45,976 nucleotides of DNA. Origin: Methylotenera sp. (GTDB lineage Bacteria; Pseudomonadota; Gammaproteobacteria; Burkholderiales; Methylophilaceae). Position numbers and translations under genes: made by a program. The notes under the pieces were generated by a model. It saw nothing but the letters and a program-made list of their open reading frames with translations, was not told the DNA's origin and did not search any database. The DNA lies in NCBI GenBank assembly GCA_013140755.1, contig JABFSF010000074.1, forward strand, positions 1 to 45,976. Reading direction: 5' to 3'. The first letter of the stretch is position 1; the number at the start of each line of letters is the position of its first letter. Positions 27,325-37,828 of the stretch are shown here, piece by piece.

Positions 27325-29145
27325 ATGAATCAATTAAAAAACTGGCTCCAGCAATGCGCCATGCTGGGTTTTCTTGTCCCATCGTTTTGCGCAATCGCTG
27401 CTGGTATTGACCCAGCACTCACTACTCCGGCAGAACAATCCAGGCAACAAAACCTTGAAGCACAGGAACAACTTCGCCAACAAGAAATCTTGAGATCCCT
27501 GCGCCAGCAACAAGAAACCAAACCCGATGTACGCAACTCCGTAGAACAACTCAAAAGCACTGTCCCCATCGCCACAGATGTTATTCCCGACCATGAAACG
27601 CCTTGTTTTGTTATTTCAAAGATTGAATTGATTGGAGACAGTGCGAATCAATTTCAGTTTGCCTTAAATGAAGCTCTGAACAACACAGCAGATGGCAACC
27701 CTATTTTAGGTCGTTGCCTAGGCGTAATAGGCATCAACGCTGTAATGGCGCGCATACAGAATGCCATCATTGCCAAAGGCTATATCACCACACGGGTATT
27801 GGCAACACCACAAGACTTAAAAGCCGGGGTTCTACAACTAACCGTGATTCCTGGCCGCGTGAATGCTATACGATTCACCCCTGATTCCAGCAAACGTGTC
27901 AGTGTCTGGAATGCACTCCCGATTAATACTGGAGACATTCTCAATCTACGCGACATCGAACAAGCCCTAGAGAACCTCAAACGCGTCCCCACGGCAGAAA
28001 CTGACATTCAAATAGAGCCCGCCAATGTGCAGCCGAACGACTCGCAGAATAGCGCAGCACTGGGGTTTAGTGATATCGTCATCCACTATCAACAACGCTT
28101 TCCCGTGCGCATCTCTGTAGGGCTGGACGACAGCGGCTCCAGCAGCACTGGCAAATATCTGGGCAGCACCACCTTATCTGGCGATAACCTGCTTGCACTC
28201 AGTGACATGTTCTACATAGATTACAACCATGACTTGGGAGGCGGCGACGCGGGTAAACGAGGCACCAAAGGCTATACTGCCTATTACTCCATTCCATGGG
28301 ATTACTGGTTATTCAGTACTACAACCTCCAACAATGACTATCATCAAACAGTAGCTGGCGCATCACAGAACTACCTCTATAGCGGCACTTCACAAAATGC
28401 TGACATCAAAGTGAGTCGTCTGATATATCGCAACAGCATCAATAAAACCAACCTGTCACTACGCGGCTTTTTACGTAAATCCAACAACTTTATCGACGAC
28501 GTGGAAGTAGAAGTGCAACGCCGCCGCACTGCTGGCTGGGAGTTCGGTTTCAATCAAAGCTGGTATATAGACAAAGCAGTTTTAGAATACAACCTAGCTT
28601 ACCGCCGCGGCACAGGTGCGCAAAACGCACTCAAAGCCCCTGAGGAAGGGTTTAATGAGGGCACCTCGCGCATGAAGATGCTCCTAGGCGACCTCAACCT
28701 GAACGTACCGTTTTCAGTCCATGCGCCATGGGGTAATCAACCCCTGCAATACTCTGCCAACCTGCGCGGACAAGCCAATTACACACCGCTCACACCGCAG
28801 GATCGTTTCAGTATCGGTAGCCGTTTCACGGTGCGAGGCTTTGACGGTGAACAGACGCTGATGGCAGATCATGGCTGGTTGATGCGCAACGAGCTGATCA
28901 CACCGATTGCCAGTAGCGGGCAAGCCCTGTACTGGGGGCTGGATTATGGCGAGGTTGGTGGACAATCTTCCAAGAACCTTATCGGCAAATATCTGGCAGG
29001 TACCGTAGTTGGATTGCGTGGTGGTGCGGCAAACCGTTTTGGTAGTTTGAGCTATGATGTGTTTGTGGGTAAACCGATCAATAAGCCCCAAGGGTTCCAG
29101 ACGCATCAATCCGTGGCGGGGTTTAATTTTAATTATGCGTATTAG
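27325..29145 (+). CDS. cdiB: TpsB/CdiB outer-membrane transporter of a two-partner secretion system
   Basis: A 606-residue ShlB/FhaC/HecB-family protein that exports the neighbouring giant exoprotein across the outer membrane. An N-terminal signal peptide (MLGFLVPSFCAIAAG) is followed by a Gln-rich linker helix. POTRA domains come next (CFVISKIELIGDS around residue 90, and GYITTRVLATPQDLKAGVLQLTV). The C-terminal beta-barrel has the conserved loop motif SIGSRFTVRGFDGE, the VRGF part being diagnostic, and ends in aromatic FNFNYAY. cdiA begins 47 bases downstream. Confidence 0.93.
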   Translation: MNQLKNWLQQCAMLGFLVPSFCAIAAGIDPALTTPAEQSRQQNLEAQEQLRQQEILRSLRQQQETKPDVRNSVEQLKSTVPIATDVIPDHETPCFVISKIELIGDSANQFQFALNEALNNTADGNPILGRCLGVIGINAVMARIQNAIIAKGYITTRVLATPQDLKAGVLQLTVIPGRVNAIRFTPDSSKRVSVWNALPINTGDILNLRDIEQALENLKRVPTAETDIQIEPANVQPNDSQNSAALGFSDIVIHYQQRFPVRISVGLDDSGSSSTGKYLGSTTLSGDNLLALSDMFYIDYNHDLGGGDAGKRGTKGYTAYYSIPWDYWLFSTTTSNNDYHQTVAGASQNYLYSGTSQNADIKVSRLIYRNSINKTNLSLRGFLRKSNNFIDDVEVEVQRRRTAGWEFGFNQSWYIDKAVLEYNLAYRRGTGAQNALKAPEEGFNEGTSRMKMLLGDLNLNVPFSVHAPWGNQPLQYSANLRGQANYTPLTPQDRFSIGSRFTVRGFDGEQTLMADHGWLMRNELITPIASSGQALYWGLDYGEVGGQSSKNLIGKYLAGTVVGLRGGAANRFGSLSYDVFVGKPINKPQGFQTHQSVAGFNFNYAY

Positions 29146-29192
29146 CCCATAAAATTTTTATTGACGTAGCGCAATCATCAAGAAGCTGACAA

Positions 29193-32100
29193 ATGAATAA
29201 AACCAGATTCCGCATCATTTTTAATAAAACCCGTGGCATACTGATGGCAGTAGCTGAACATATTGCCAGTGCTGGTAAACCTGTACGGACTTCAGATGCA
29301 TCAGCAAGTGGTCACGTCGGCCAAGCAATCAATACTACGGTCACATTAAAACCAACACATTTTGCGGTGTTGTGTCATTTAGGCCTAGTGAGCTTCATTA
29401 ACCTAGTGAGCCTCGTGAGCTTCAGTGGATTCGCTAATCTTGCCCATGCGGACATCATTGCCGACCCAACCGCCCCTGCAAACCAACGCCCTGTGGTCAT
29501 GAATGCCGCCAATGGCGTGCCTTTAGTCAACATTCAAGCCCCCAGTGCTGCAGGCGTATCGCGTAATACTTACAGCCAATTTGATGTGAACACTAACGGC
29601 GCCATTCTCAACAACAGCCGTACTAATGTACAAACGCAACTCGGCGGTTATGTGCAAGGCAACCCTAATCTTGCTGGAGGCTCTGCGCGTATCATTCTGA
29701 ATGAAGTCAACAGCAACAACCCCAGCTTACTCAACGGCTATGTAGAAGTTGCCGGTAGCCGTGCCCAAGTAGTAATCGCCAACCCAGCTGGTATTTCGTG
29801 TAACGGCTGCGGCTTTATCAACGCCAGCCGTACCACACTGACTACTGGCACGCCCATTATGAACAATGGCGATTTAATGGGCTACCGCGTAGGTGGCGGT
29901 GCCATTAACTTCTTAGGCGCAGGGCTAGATACAGCCAACAGCAACTATACCGATGTGATTGCACGTGCCGTGAACGTCAATGCAGGCCTGTGGGCACAGA
30001 ATCTGAATATCATCACTGGTAGCAACCAAGTGAATGTTGCCAGTAATGGTGATGTCACGGGTATTACCACTATCAGTCCAAACGTCACGTTGCCAGATGG
30101 CAGCAGCAACCCCACACCCGGTTTTGCCATTGATGTCGCAGCCTTGGGTGGCATGTATGCTGGCAAGATTCACATGATAGGTACTGAAGCTGGCGTAGGT
30201 GTGCGTAATGCAGGGAGCATAGGGGCGAGTGTTGGTGAAGTTGCTATTGATGTGAATGGCATGCTGACCAATACGTCTACTGGGCACCTGACTAGCGTTG
30301 GCAATACGCAAATAAGGACGACCGGCGACATTAGTAACCAAGGCACGCTCTATGCACAAGGCCACGCCACGCTGACCACCAGTGGTGACCTAACCAATAG
30401 CGGAACAGTGGCAGCCACAGGCAATATTGAGATGAATAGCGCCAGTCTCAGCAATCAAGGCGGTACCTTTCTGAGTGAGGCTAACATTGCGCTCAACAGC
30501 GTTAGTCTGGATAACCAGTCTGGGCAGATAGAAGCTGTTGGGGATATTGCCATTGAAGTTGACGATTACATCAATAACCAAAGTGGCCTATTACGTTCTG
30601 GACAAACGCTGACACTCGCAGCGGTTAACGTGGATAACCGCAATACACAGGGTACTGATGCCAATCATATACCCACACAAGGTATCGCAGCGCAGCACGT
30701 CAGCGTCAGTGCGAACCAGATCGACAATAGATCTGGCGCGATGCGTGCCGACACTGCACTAGCCATCCTCGGCAATGGCACACTCAACAACAGCCTAGGC
30801 AAGCTATCTTCGGCTGGTACCCTTAGTATTACCGACCGATTAGCGAGCGCCAATAGCAATGTCGCCAGTAAAACATTGACCGTGACCAATACTGGCGGCA
30901 GTATGATTGCCAATAGCGACCTCAGTATTGACGTTAACGGTTTGACTGGGGATGGTGCGATACTGAGCAAAGGCAACCTCAGCACTAAACTCATCAGTGA
31001 TTACACGCACACTGGAGAATGGCAGGCAGATGGTAATGCCAGCTTTGAGACCACAGGCATGCTCACTAATCAGGCCAAGCTACTGGCAGGCAATACCCTT
31101 AACATCACTGCCGGTACGCTAGATAATCAGGCTAATGGTGAGATTGTAGGCTCAACGCTACGCCTCGCAGCCACAGACACCAACACCCTGACCAATCGCG
31201 GTCTGATTAACGGCAGCGATACCTTCATTGACACCATAACGCTCAATAATATTGGCACTGGCCGTATTTACGGAGACCATGTCGCAATCGCCGCTACAAC
31301 ACTCACCAATGATGCGGAAACCGTGAATGGAATCACCAAGGTTGCCTTGATTGCGGCACGTGACCGTCTGGACATCGGCGCGACGAATATCATCAATCAG
31401 AACGGCGCACTACTCTTCAGCGCTGACGACATGGCAATTGGTGGTGGTTTGGATAGCAATCATGAAGCCACAGGGCAAGCCAGTCAAATTGATAATATCA
31501 GTGCCTCGATTGAAGCTTTGGGTGATTTAAGCATGAGTGCGGCAACACTTAGCAATCGACGCAGTGCGTTTAGCATGGATCGTCATGTGACAGGGACGAA
31601 TACCCAGTACTCTCAGAAATGTGAAGACCCACCCGATTGTGATTACATCTCGCATATCACGGCAACCAGTACCACCTATCAAGATTATGTGACCAGTGAT
31701 GCGGATGCTGCCACGATATTAGCTGGTCGCGACGCAAGCTTTACCATAGGAAATGCAGTGAATGCCTATAGTACGATTGAAGCTGGCCGCAACCTAGACT
31801 GGATAGGCACGACCCTAAGCAATCAGGGGGCAGAGCTATATGAACAAACAGACACCATCACATCCAGCACATTGATACACTGGGGTAACAGAAACCATGG
31901 CACCACCACTTGGGCGAGTAGCAGCAGTACTTTATTAGAGACTGTGCCAGCCATCATTAGTGCAGTTGGCAACTTAACTGGGTCATTCACGGGCAATATC
32001 GATAATGTGTCTATACGTCAACACACCGCATTAACTGAGTCAGGCAGTGGTACACAGCCAAATGCCTTGACCACGAACACTATCTCACAATCGCCAGAAA

Positions 32101-35100
32101 ACGCAGGCGCAGTGACATTGCCGAACAGCAGCTTATTTCACACCAACCCTAACCCGACAAGCAACTACTATGTAGAAACCGACCCGCAGTTTGCGAACTA
32201 TCGCAACTGGCTAAGTAGCGACTACATGCTCAGCGCCTTGAATTATGATCCAGCGGCACAAACCAAACGTCTCGGCGACGGCTTCTACGAACAGCGCCTG
32301 ATCCGTGAACAAATCAGCCAACTCACAGGCCGACGCTTTCTCACCGGCTATGCTGATGATGAAGCCCAATACCAAGCCCTGATGACCAATGCAGTGACCT
32401 TTGCGCAAGCCTACCAACTCAGGCCAGGCATTGCCTTAAGTGCAGCCCAAGTGGCTCAGTTGACCAGTGACATCGTCTGGTTAGTTGAGAAGACCGTGAC
32501 ATTAGCCGATGGCAGCACCGCACAAGCACTGGTACCGCAAATATACGCCCGCCTACAAACCAGTGACTTAAACAGCACAGGCGCATTACTCACGGGCAAC
32601 AATGTACACCTGAACACCACAGGCAACATCAATAACAACAGCACGATAGCAGGCCGTGAAGTAGTTTCACTCCTCGCTGACAACATCCACAACCTGGGGG
32701 GACGTATACAAGCAGGAAACCAGTTAACCCTAACAGCGCAACACGATTTGAATGTGACAGGCACCACCAGTGAAGTGAACATGCAGATCAACACAGCGCG
32801 AGGCAGTGGTCGCGTACAACAAACCAACGTGAATCGATTAGCCGGATTATATGTCAGCAACCCGAATGGCGTAATAGTCGCCAGTGCGGGAAACGATCTT
32901 AACCTGAATGCAGCAGAAATCGTGAACAGTGGTAGCGGTGGTACAACTAGTTTAAGTGCAGGGAATAACTTAAACATCAGCACCGTCAAAGCCTCAGAGC
33001 ACGCAGAAGCAGCGAGCAGCCGTAAGAACTGGTGGCGACAAGACAAGACCAATGAAGTGGGCACTACCATTCAGACCGAAGGTGATTTAAGCCTGAGTGC
33101 TGGTAACAACCTCACCGTACGTGCAGCGTCGGTCACCAGTGACAAAGGCACCCTCACTGCCACCGCAGGCAACGACCTGACGATTGAAGCTGGCCTTGCC
33201 ACTACAGAGATGGAGAAATATCGTAAATCCAAAAAAAGCGGCACGCTCTCCAGCAAAACCACGGTGCATCATGATACGCTCAACAGCACCGATGTCATCA
33301 GCAGCACCTTCAGTGGGAATAACGTGAATATTGCCGCAGGCAATAACCTTGCTGTGAAAGGCAGTAACATCGTCGGCACCGACAACGTTAACCTTGATGC
33401 AGGTAACAACGTCACGCTGACCACAGAACAAGCCACGTATGATGAAACCCACTTCAAAAAAACCAAAAAGAGCGGCTTTAGTCCAAGTGGCGGAGCCAGT
33501 ATTGGTTACGGAACTAGCAAACTCCAAACCACCAATGATAGCCAGCAAGTGACGAATGTGGGCAGTACCGTGGGTAGTGTGGAAGGGGATGTGAATATTA
33601 CCAGCGGTAAAGACACAAAAGTTACCGGCTCAGACCTCATTGCCGCGCAAGACATCAACATCACCGGGCGCAATGTCACGCTCGATGCTGCGTATGATGG
33701 CTACGCCAACCAGCAGTCCATGAAATACAAGCAAAGCGGCATCACTCTGGGCGTATCTGCCCCTGTCATCACGGCAATCCAATCAGCACAGGATCAAGTC
33801 AAACGCAGCGGTGAAGTCAAAGATGACAAAGTCCAGGCACTGTATGCCATTAAAGCCGCACAAAATATAGTTAAAGCTGCCGATGCAGTACAGGAAATTG
33901 CCAACAGCACCAACCCGGCCGAAGCCTCAGGCGTTAAACTATCCTTATCTATCGGCACCAGTACCGCCAAATCCAGCAGCACCACGACTGAAACGGTTGC
34001 CAAAGGCAGCACCCTTACCGCTGTGCGTGACATCAACATTACCGCTACAGGCATCACCCCTTCAGAGGGAGAGGTGCCACAGGGAGGCGCAGAGGCTGGC
34101 AACATCACGATGGTGGGAACAGCAGGCAATGCAGGCCGTGACATCAACCTGGATGCTGCCAATGACATCAAGTTACTCAGCGCCACCAATGCCAGCAACC
34201 AGCAAAGCAACAATAAAAGCAGCAGTGCCGGCGTAGGGGTTGCCATCGGCGCAGACAAAGATGGTGCCGGTATCTCAATATTTGCCAATGCTTCAAGTTC
34301 AAAAGGCAAAGCCAATGGCAACGGCATTACCCATACGGAAACCACGCTCAAGGCCAACGACGCACTCAGTATTACCAGCGGTCGTGACACCACCCTCAAA
34401 GGTGCTATTGTCGGCGGCAATACCGTAGTTGCCGATATAGGCACCAACCCCAACACTGGCGGCAACCTCCGACTGGAAAGCGAACAAGACAGCGCCAACT
34501 ACAAGAGCAAACAAAACAGCGTCAGTGGCGGCTTAAGCTACACCTTTGGCGCAGGTGGCTTTGGCGGCAGCCTCAGTGTAGGTAAAGAGAAAGTCAACAG
34601 CACCTACGACAGCGTCATTGAGCAAACCGCCATACAGGCAGGCGATGGCGGCTTTGACATCAACGTCGCTGGCAACACTCACCTCAAGGGTGTGGTGATT
34701 GATTCGACCTTAGCTGCCCAACAACAAGGTAACAATAGTCTCACCACACAAACCCTCACCTCAGAGAATATCAAAAATATAGGTGAATACACCGCCAGCA
34801 GTAGCAGCGTAGGTATCAGCGTAAGCGGCAGCCCGGAGACCGGCACCAACAAACCTGCCAACGGCACCGCCGGTAGCACGCTCAACGGCGGCCTAAGCGG
34901 TGGTGGTGGCAGTGATAGCGGCGAAGCACACGGCACTACCCAGTCTGCCATTGCCAATGCAGACATCACTATCACCGATGAAGAACAACAAAAGGCACTC
35001 ACAGGTAAAGATGCGACACAAACAGTTGCCACATTAAACCGCGATACCCAACACGCCAACGGCAGTATAGAAAACCCCTATGACCAACAAAGGGTGGCAG

Positions 35101-36668
35101 AACAACTGGAGTTTCTGCAACTGGCCAGTGAAGTCATCCTGCAACCTGTAGCCGCACAAGCGGCTAAATGGATCGGTGATACCTTTCCACCAGACCCGAA
35201 TGACCCCACCAAGATCAACGTAGGCAAGATACTTGCCCATGCCACCTTGGGTGCTGCCATGAGCCAGTTATTAGGCACGGGTTGGGAAACAGGGGCAGCA
35301 GCGGGCGCATTGGGTGATGTACTGCCACAAGTACTAGCTAAAGCGTTTGAGAAAGACCCCGTCACCGGTAAACCGAAGAACGAGGAAGCGTTCAAGGCCG
35401 CCAATGCCATCATCAGTGCGGCCCTGATTAGTGCTACAGGAGCAGATCTGGCACAGACCATCAATGCTGGGATGATTACGCAGAATGCAGTGGCGAATAA
35501 CTTCTTAGGGCATGTAGAACAAGCGGAACTTGCCAAATTGCGCGCACAAGCTAGAAGTGGAAAAGAACTTAAAGCTGATGAGAAAAAACAGCTGATTTAT
35601 TTAGAAGCAACTAATCAACTGAGTGATGGCTTGCTTAATAAATATCGCTCAGGTGAAACGCTCACAGAAACAGAGCAAAAAAATCTTAATATATATTTGG
35701 GGTTATATGCAACTCAAAATGGTGAAGCAGCTACGATACTTCTATTGAAAAATGGTGGTAAACCCGATTACGATTATCCTTATGCTGGAAGCTCTGAAGA
35801 ACAAATCGTCTACATGAAAAACCTAAATGATTGGAAGGTTTATGTGACAGGCCGAGACATGTCGGCTAATGAGCAACTCTATCGTGATGCGAGAACTGAA
35901 ACAGGTTTGTATCTAAATACTGTACGCAATGAAGACTTTCTACCCACCAGCATTGACAATGCTCAAAAAGTATCGGTGTTAAATGCATTAATTAATAGCC
36001 CTGTGTTAGCCACGGGAACTTATCTTGGTGGCACCGCATTAGGTACAGACCAATCAACACTTAATCAGGCAACCATACTGGCAAGTCAATTGAGTGATAT
36101 TGGGGCTTCGTTCATTCTGCCAAAAACAGGGTTAAGTCCTGTGTTGGGGGAGACGACGGTTAATCCAACAAAACCCTTTATTCCAGCCAGTATGATTCCC
36201 ACAAAAATACTCAATGAGACTGTATTGAGCAGACTTCCAGAAGGTGCAACACCAATCAAAACTGAGTCCGCAACGCAGTTGAATAAAAACACCACACAAG
36301 GCTATGATCCATCTTATCAAGCAGGCACTAAAGCTTACACTTACGTGACGCCTGCAAATGGGGATAAATTTGTGAGGGTGTTTGTAGGTGATGTGATTAC
36401 TGGCAATTACAATGGAACATGGCTGATGCGTGAGGCTGATATTAAGGGGTTGGGCTCGCAACAGATTCAAGACAAGTTCTCTCTTCCACAACCGCCTACA
36501 AGCGTGTTACCTGTAAATATCCCTGGAGGTCAAAAAATCCAAGCATCAACAGCTAGTAGTGCATTGGGTAACAGTGGTGGTGGCGTGCAGTTTCAGTTGG
36601 TATTGCCTAAAGGAGTAAAGCCACCAGACTCTTGGTTTGATATGAAAAATTCGAGACCATTAAAATGA
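29193..36668 (+). CDS. cdiA: CdiA/FhaB-type filamentous exoprotein with C-terminal toxin
   Basis: A 2491-residue two-partner-secretion exoprotein. An extended signal peptide region (MNKTRFRIIFNKTRGILMAVAE) and a hydrophobic core end at AHA near residue 86. The TPS domain follows, with FDVNTNGAILNNS and ANPAGISCNGCGFINASR around 195-215. Long filamentous-haemagglutinin repeats (SAGNNL, TAGNDL units) continue to about residue 2030. VANNFLGH at 2100-2107 stands where CdiA proteins have the VENN border. The remaining 385 residues are a lower-GC, variable C-terminal region with the toxin; the last 120 residues (GYDPSYQAGTKAYTYV, QIQDKFSLPQPP) recur in exoprotein toxins, but I cannot name the activity. 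The ATGA overlap with the next gene suggests a toxin/immunity pair. Confidence 0.92.
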   Translation: MNKTRFRIIFNKTRGILMAVAEHIASAGKPVRTSDASASGHVGQAINTTVTLKPTHFAVLCHLGLVSFINLVSLVSFSGFANLAHADIIADPTAPANQRPVVMNAANGVPLVNIQAPSAAGVSRNTYSQFDVNTNGAILNNSRTNVQTQLGGYVQGNPNLAGGSARIILNEVNSNNPSLLNGYVEVAGSRAQVVIANPAGISCNGCGFINASRTTLTTGTPIMNNGDLMGYRVGGGAINFLGAGLDTANSNYTDVIARAVNVNAGLWAQNLNIITGSNQVNVASNGDVTGITTISPNVTLPDGSSNPTPGFAIDVAALGGMYAGKIHMIGTEAGVGVRNAGSIGASVGEVAIDVNGMLTNTSTGHLTSVGNTQIRTTGDISNQGTLYAQGHATLTTSGDLTNSGTVAATGNIEMNSASLSNQGGTFLSEANIALNSVSLDNQSGQIEAVGDIAIEVDDYINNQSGLLRSGQTLTLAAVNVDNRNTQGTDANHIPTQGIAAQHVSVSANQIDNRSGAMRADTALAILGNGTLNNSLGKLSSAGTLSITDRLASANSNVASKTLTVTNTGGSMIANSDLSIDVNGLTGDGAILSKGNLSTKLISDYTHTGEWQADGNASFETTGMLTNQAKLLAGNTLNITAGTLDNQANGEIVGSTLRLAATDTNTLTNRGLINGSDTFIDTITLNNIGTGRIYGDHVAIAATTLTNDAETVNGITKVALIAARDRLDIGATNIINQNGALLFSADDMAIGGGLDSNHEATGQASQIDNISASIEALGDLSMSAATLSNRRSAFSMDRHVTGTNTQYSQKCEDPPDCDYISHITATSTTYQDYVTSDADAATILAGRDASFTIGNAVNAYSTIEAGRNLDWIGTTLSNQGAELYEQTDTITSSTLIHWGNRNHGTTTWASSSSTLLETVPAIISAVGNLTGSFTGNIDNVSIRQHTALTESGSGTQPNALTTNTISQSPENAGAVTLPNSSLFHTNPNPTSNYYVETDPQFANYRNWLSSDYMLSALNYDPAAQTKRLGDGFYEQRLIREQISQLTGRRFLTGYADDEAQYQALMTNAVTFAQAYQLRPGIALSAAQVAQLTSDIVWLVEKTVTLADGSTAQALVPQIYARLQTSDLNSTGALLTGNNVHLNTTGNINNNSTIAGREVVSLLADNIHNLGGRIQAGNQLTLTAQHDLNVTGTTSEVNMQINTARGSGRVQQTNVNRLAGLYVSNPNGVIVASAGNDLNLNAAEIVNSGSGGTTSLSAGNNLNISTVKASEHAEAASSRKNWWRQDKTNEVGTTIQTEGDLSLSAGNNLTVRAASVTSDKGTLTATAGNDLTIEAGLATTEMEKYRKSKKSGTLSSKTTVHHDTLNSTDVISSTFSGNNVNIAAGNNLAVKGSNIVGTDNVNLDAGNNVTLTTEQATYDETHFKKTKKSGFSPSGGASIGYGTSKLQTTNDSQQVTNVGSTVGSVEGDVNITSGKDTKVTGSDLIAAQDINITGRNVTLDAAYDGYANQQSMKYKQSGITLGVSAPVITAIQSAQDQVKRSGEVKDDKVQALYAIKAAQNIVKAADAVQEIANSTNPAEASGVKLSLSIGTSTAKSSSTTTETVAKGSTLTAVRDINITATGITPSEGEVPQGGAEAGNITMVGTAGNAGRDINLDAANDIKLLSATNASNQQSNNKSSSAGVGVAIGADKDGAGISIFANASSSKGKANGNGITHTETTLKANDALSITSGRDTTLKGAIVGGNTVVADIGTNPNTGGNLRLESEQDSANYKSKQNSVSGGLSYTFGAGGFGGSLSVGKEKVNSTYDSVIEQTAIQAGDGGFDINVAGNTHLKGVVIDSTLAAQQQGNNSLTTQTLTSENIKNIGEYTASSSSVGISVSGSPETGTNKPANGTAGSTLNGGLSGGGGSDSGEAHGTTQSAIANADITITDEEQQKALTGKDATQTVATLNRDTQHANGSIENPYDQQRVAEQLEFLQLASEVILQPVAAQAAKWIGDTFPPDPNDPTKINVGKILAHATLGAAMSQLLGTGWETGAAAGALGDVLPQVLAKAFEKDPVTGKPKNEEAFKAANAIISAALISATGADLAQTINAGMITQNAVANNFLGHVEQAELAKLRAQARSGKELKADEKKQLIYLEATNQLSDGLLNKYRSGETLTETEQKNLNIYLGLYATQNGEAATILLLKNGGKPDYDYPYAGSSEEQIVYMKNLNDWKVYVTGRDMSANEQLYRDARTETGLYLNTVRNEDFLPTSIDNAQKVSVLNALINSPVLATGTYLGGTALGTDQSTLNQATILASQLSDIGASFILPKTGLSPVLGETTVNPTKPFIPASMIPTKILNETVLSRLPEGATPIKTESATQLNKNTTQGYDPSYQAGTKAYTYVTPANGDKFVRVFVGDVITGNYNGTWLMREADIKGLGSQQIQDKFSLPQPPTSVLPVNIPGGQKIQASTASSALGNSGGGVQFQLVLPKGVKPPDSWFDMKNSRPLK

Positions 36669-37126
36669 TTGATGAAAAATTTAGAGGCTGGCCATTTAGA
36701 GAGTTTTTATTGCAAAATGGAGATAAGATAATTTGTACTTACTCTTGGGATGGGAGTGAGCCTAAAGAATCAATTCATGATGCCTTGCACAATATCTTCC
36801 GTCTTGATAAAGACGGCAACGTAGTCTGGCAAGTAAAGCGGGATGAACAAACTAAGCTATATCCTAAAGACTGGCAAAAGCGTTCTGAGCGTAGCAATAA
36901 AATTTTTGAAGGGAAACACCAAGGACCCTTCGCAAGACTATCCACCAATTTCATTAAACGCGGCACTTACAATGAGTTTGAAGAAACTCCTGCCAAATAT
37001 CGCAGTGATACATGGAAACCTGACTATGTATTACTCGCATGGGTATATGGTCGTGGTGTATATGAGTTAGACATAGAAACAGGCATTGCTAAAAACGTCA
37101 CTCAACCTGGAGGGCGAGATTGGTGA
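36665..37126 (+). CDS. cdiI: Probable immunity protein for the CdiA toxin
   Basis: A 153-residue acidic/aromatic soluble protein beginning IDEKFRGWPFREFLL, with no signal peptide. Its ATG overlaps the cdiA stop codon by 4 bases, the usual position of a CDI immunity gene, and it shares the low-GC character of the cdiA C-terminal region. Immunity proteins bind and block the cognate toxin in the cytoplasm. The assignment rests on position; the family is not recognised. Confidence 0.75.
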   Translation: MIDEKFRGWPFREFLLQNGDKIICTYSWDGSEPKESIHDALHNIFRLDKDGNVVWQVKRDEQTKLYPKDWQKRSERSNKIFEGKHQGPFARLSTNFIKRGTYNEFEETPAKYRSDTWKPDYVLLAWVYGRGVYELDIETGIAKNVTQPGGRDW

Positions 37127-37163
37127 TAGCAGCCAAGAACGCTGTTAAACGCAGCCCGCGTAG

Positions 37164-37186
37164 GGCGTACCCGCTTGCGGTACGCC
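37164..37186 (+). repeat. REP-type hairpin next to the truncated RAYT
   Basis: GGCGTACC-CGCTTGC-GGTACGCC forms a perfect 8-bp stem with a short loop, flanked by GTAG and GTATG. Hairpins of this kind flank REP-associated tyrosine transposase genes, and one begins 28 bases downstream. Confidence 0.75.
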
Positions 37187-37214
37187 GTATGAAAGAAAGC
37201 GTCTAATAAATTAC

Positions 37215-37613
37215 ATGGATTATCGTCGAGCATGGCACAAGGGAGGTACGTATTTTTTTACGGTAAATTGCTTGCAACGCAAAAACAATGATTTACTGGT
37301 TCGCAATATAGACTTATTGCGAGAAGTGATAGCCAAGGTCAAAAAAATTCATCCATTTATGATTCATGCATGGGTGGTATTGCCTGAACATATGCATTGT
37401 GTGATTGAGCTGCCTGAGGATGATGCCGATTTTAAAACACGCTGGATGTTAATCAAGATGCTTTTTTCGCGAGCTATTCCAAAAAATGAAAGGCGCTCGG
37501 ACATACGTATACAAAGACGAGAGCGTGGCATTCTTGGATGCAATTGGGTGAGCAATTCAATGAAACTGAGCGCTCAAATGGTAAATCCGTTACAGTCATT
37601 CCTGATGCGCTGA
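37215..37613 (+). pseudogene. Truncated REP-associated tyrosine transposase (RAYT)
   Basis: The first about 106 codons match RAYT proteins of the IS200-like Y1 superfamily: YRRAWHKGGTYFFTVNCLQR at the start, then AWVVLPEHMHCVIELPEDDADF with the His-x-His metal site, and FKTRWMLIKMLFSR. Resemblance stops at RRERGI near 37532, where the family continues with WQRRFWEH and the catalytic-tyrosine helix. The remaining residues to the stop are unrelated. The protein therefore lacks its C-terminal third and should be inactive. The breakpoint is also where the orphan toxin fragment begins. Confidence 0.82.
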
Positions 37614-37828
37614 AAGATGCCACGATTATTGAAGCCAAGGACGTGAAGTATCTTTCGAACTCGGACCAGTTTAGGGGGTATTTAGCAACAGATAAGCCGA
37701 TTCAGTTATACGTCAGCCCAAATACTAAGATTTCCAGTCCACTTTACGACTTGATAATCAATAAATCACAAGGTTCAATCCAGGTTTTTGACCCAATAAC
37801 TAAAAGCTTGACTGAATGGAAGCCATAA
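37538..37828 (+). pseudogene. Orphan exoprotein toxin tail, PD-(D/E)xK nuclease-like
   Basis: A 96-codon frame whose product resembles the last part of restriction-endonuclease-fold polymorphic toxins (Tox-REase-7-like): SVTVIPDAL with Asp23, then IIEAKDVKYLS with Glu32-Ala-Lys34 as E-x-K, then QLYVSPNTKISSPL and a final IQVFDP. It lacks any secretion domain and starts at the RAYT breakpoint, so it is a displaced CdiA-CT or RHS-CT module rather than a complete gene. Its stop codon overlaps the next ATG in TAATG, preserving the toxin-immunity junction. Such cassettes can recombine onto the upstream cdiA. Confidence 0.75.

Noticed and set aside
33794-34498. Long antisense open frames inside cdiA (for example 33794-34498 minus, 32456-33070 minus)
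   Set aside because: Low-complexity Val/Leu/Ser/Ala-rich products are mirror images of the repetitive cdiA codons and lack ribosome-binding sites.
37504-37551. Frameshift in the orphan toxin (frame reading VAFLDAIG upstream)
   Set aside because: Those codons coincide with bases still matching the RAYT frame up to RRERGI, so the apparent continuation is probably chance.
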